Source of the DNA: Trogon surrucura
Taxonomy: Eukaryota; Chordata; Aves; Trogoniformes; Trogonidae
NCBI GenBank assembly: GCA_020746105.1
Contig: CM036658.1
Coordinates: forward strand, 29,661,099-29,725,098
DNA length: 64,000 nt
Reading direction: 5' to 3'
This document shows positions 63,081 to 64,000 of this stretch, in pieces; the stretch's first letter is position 1; each line of letters starts with the position of its first letter. A program made the position numbers and the translations under genes. A model generated the notes under the pieces. That model saw only the letters and a list, made by a program, of their open reading frames with translations. It was not told where the DNA came from and searched no databases.

Positions 63081-64000
63081 TCACAGAATCAGAGAATAGT
63101 TTGGGCTGGAAGGGACCTTTAAAAGTCATCTAGTTCAACCCACCTGTAATAAGCTGGGACATCGTCTGCTAGATCAGATTGCTCAAAGCCCCATCCGACC
63201 TGGCCTTGAATGTGTCCAGGGATTGTGCATCTACCACGTCTCTGGGCAACCTTTTCCAGTGTTTCACCACTCTCACTGTACAACATCGTCCTCCTTGCAT
63301 CTAGGCTGCATCTACCCTCTTTTAGTTTAAAGCCACTACCACTTGTCCTATTGCAACAGACTCTACTAAAAAGTCAGTCTCTATCTGTCTTATAACTTTA
63401 AGTACTAAAAGACCACAAAGGTCTCCCCGAAGCCTTCTCTCCTCCAGGGTGAACGACGTCAACCCTCTCAACCTCTCCTCATAGTAGAGGCCCTTGAAAA
63501 TCACCTCCATGTGCCCTAACATAACTTTCAGGAGGATCTCCTCCATGATTTTCCCAGGCACAGAGGTGAGGCTGACAGGTCAGTAGTTTCCGGGGTCCTC
63601 CTTTCTACCCTTTTTAAAGATGTGTGTAAAGTTTCCCTACTTTCAGGAACCAGGGACTTCACCTGACTGCCCTGGCTTTTCAAGTATCATGGAGAGTGGC
63701 TTGGCAACTACATCAGGCAGGTCCTTCGGGACTCCGGGATACATCTTACCAGGTCCTGTAGACTTAATGTGCGTTCAGGTCCCTCAGGTGGTAACAAACC
63801 TGATCTTCCCTTACAGTCTCTTACCATACCTATCACATTCTCTTACGGTGGGAAGGACTTTGCTCCCTTAGGCCCCCATCTTGAGGTCCATCCACTCGAG
63901 GCATGGTAAGAGAAGCTGACAGTGAAAACTGAGGCAAAGAAGTTAAGCACTTCAGCCTTCTCCTTGTCATTACCAGTTTGCCAGTCATGTTCATCAGGGG
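63081..64000 (-). mobile_element. CR1 LINE with internal deletion, runs off the window
   Basis: On the minus strand it starts (right edge) in the region before RT, proceeds through PGKIMEEILLKVMLGHMEV and then jumps directly to FKGLYYEERLRGL near the ORF end, before the 3' tail at 63081. About 1 kb of RT is missing, at a junction near 63490-63510. The joined segment stays open at 63322-63561, so the deletion is in frame or nearly so. It is a different, older subfamily than the 4759 and 12980 type. Confidence 0.88.

Larger units (their letters stand above)
10750..64000 (-). other. SNX24: Probable SNX24 intron 1 (partial)
   Basis: All sequence upstream of SNX24 exon 2 on the minus strand. No first exon or GC-rich promoter region was seen, so the intron probably extends past the window. 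It contains the ERV and most of the CR1 copies. A separate gene nested here cannot be fully excluded. Confidence 0.55.

Noticed and set aside
10750..64000. SNX24 exon 1 and promoter
   Set aside because: No GC-rich region or matching N-terminal codons were seen; probably beyond 64000.

Overview
The window looks like an intron-rich piece of a bird chromosome. Three things point to a bird: many CR1 LINE fragments with the typical tail (tcc cttccaac ... ttctgtgattctatgat), a young ERV whose pol looks like avian class III (ERVL-type) elements, and two exons on the minus strand that read as the PX-domain protein sorting nexin 24 (SNX24). SNX24 is Z-linked in chicken, so a Z-chromosome origin is likely, but this is an inference.

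Layout. SNX24 runs right to left. Exon 2 (10666-10749) and exon 3 (2807-2911) have correct splice sites, are in phase 0, and encode 28 and 35 consecutive residues of the PX domain. I could not find exon 1 or exon 4. Positions 1-2806 are therefore probably intron 3, 2912-10665 is intron 2, and 10750-64000 is probably all or part of a very long intron 1. Apart from these 189 coding bases, the host DNA is AT-rich intron sequence without recognisable genes.

Repeats. At least a dozen CR1 copies lie in both orientations at about 4.8, 5.4, 7-8.4, 8.6-9.1, 13, 20.6-22.5, 26.1-27.8, 28.3, 36.6-37.6, 40.8, 43.2, 49.9 and 63.1-64.0 kb. All are 5'-truncated, frameshifted or internally deleted. Three of them share one ORF-breaking single-base deletion.

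The centrepiece is a 7.16-kb endogenous retrovirus on the plus strand (55239-62401), antisense to SNX24. It has two LTRs that differ by only two substitutions and two G-run length changes, a perfect 5-bp target duplication (GTGGG), a primer-binding site matching tRNA-Lys1,2, a 593-codon gag, protease, reverse transcriptase and RNase H in the same frame after a single UAG, and integrase in the -1 frame. There is no env and no dUTPase. Unusual features are a Gag N-terminus with two predicted membrane spans around a loop with four N-glycosylation sequons and a Cys cluster, a tandem heptad (21-bp unit) coiled coil, no Cys-His box in Gag, an apparent UAG readthrough junction followed by a hairpin, and a frame break inside RNase H at a GTTAAAC heptamer. 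As it stands, the pol reading frame is interrupted there.

How the parts act together: the LTR carries a TATA box, poly(A) signal and probable R/U5 layout for one genomic RNA. Gag would be made from that RNA and Gag-Pol by suppression of the UAG. Without env, the element is most simply read as an intracellularly transposing ERV. Its membrane-spanning Gag leader is the feature most worth testing as something undescribed.
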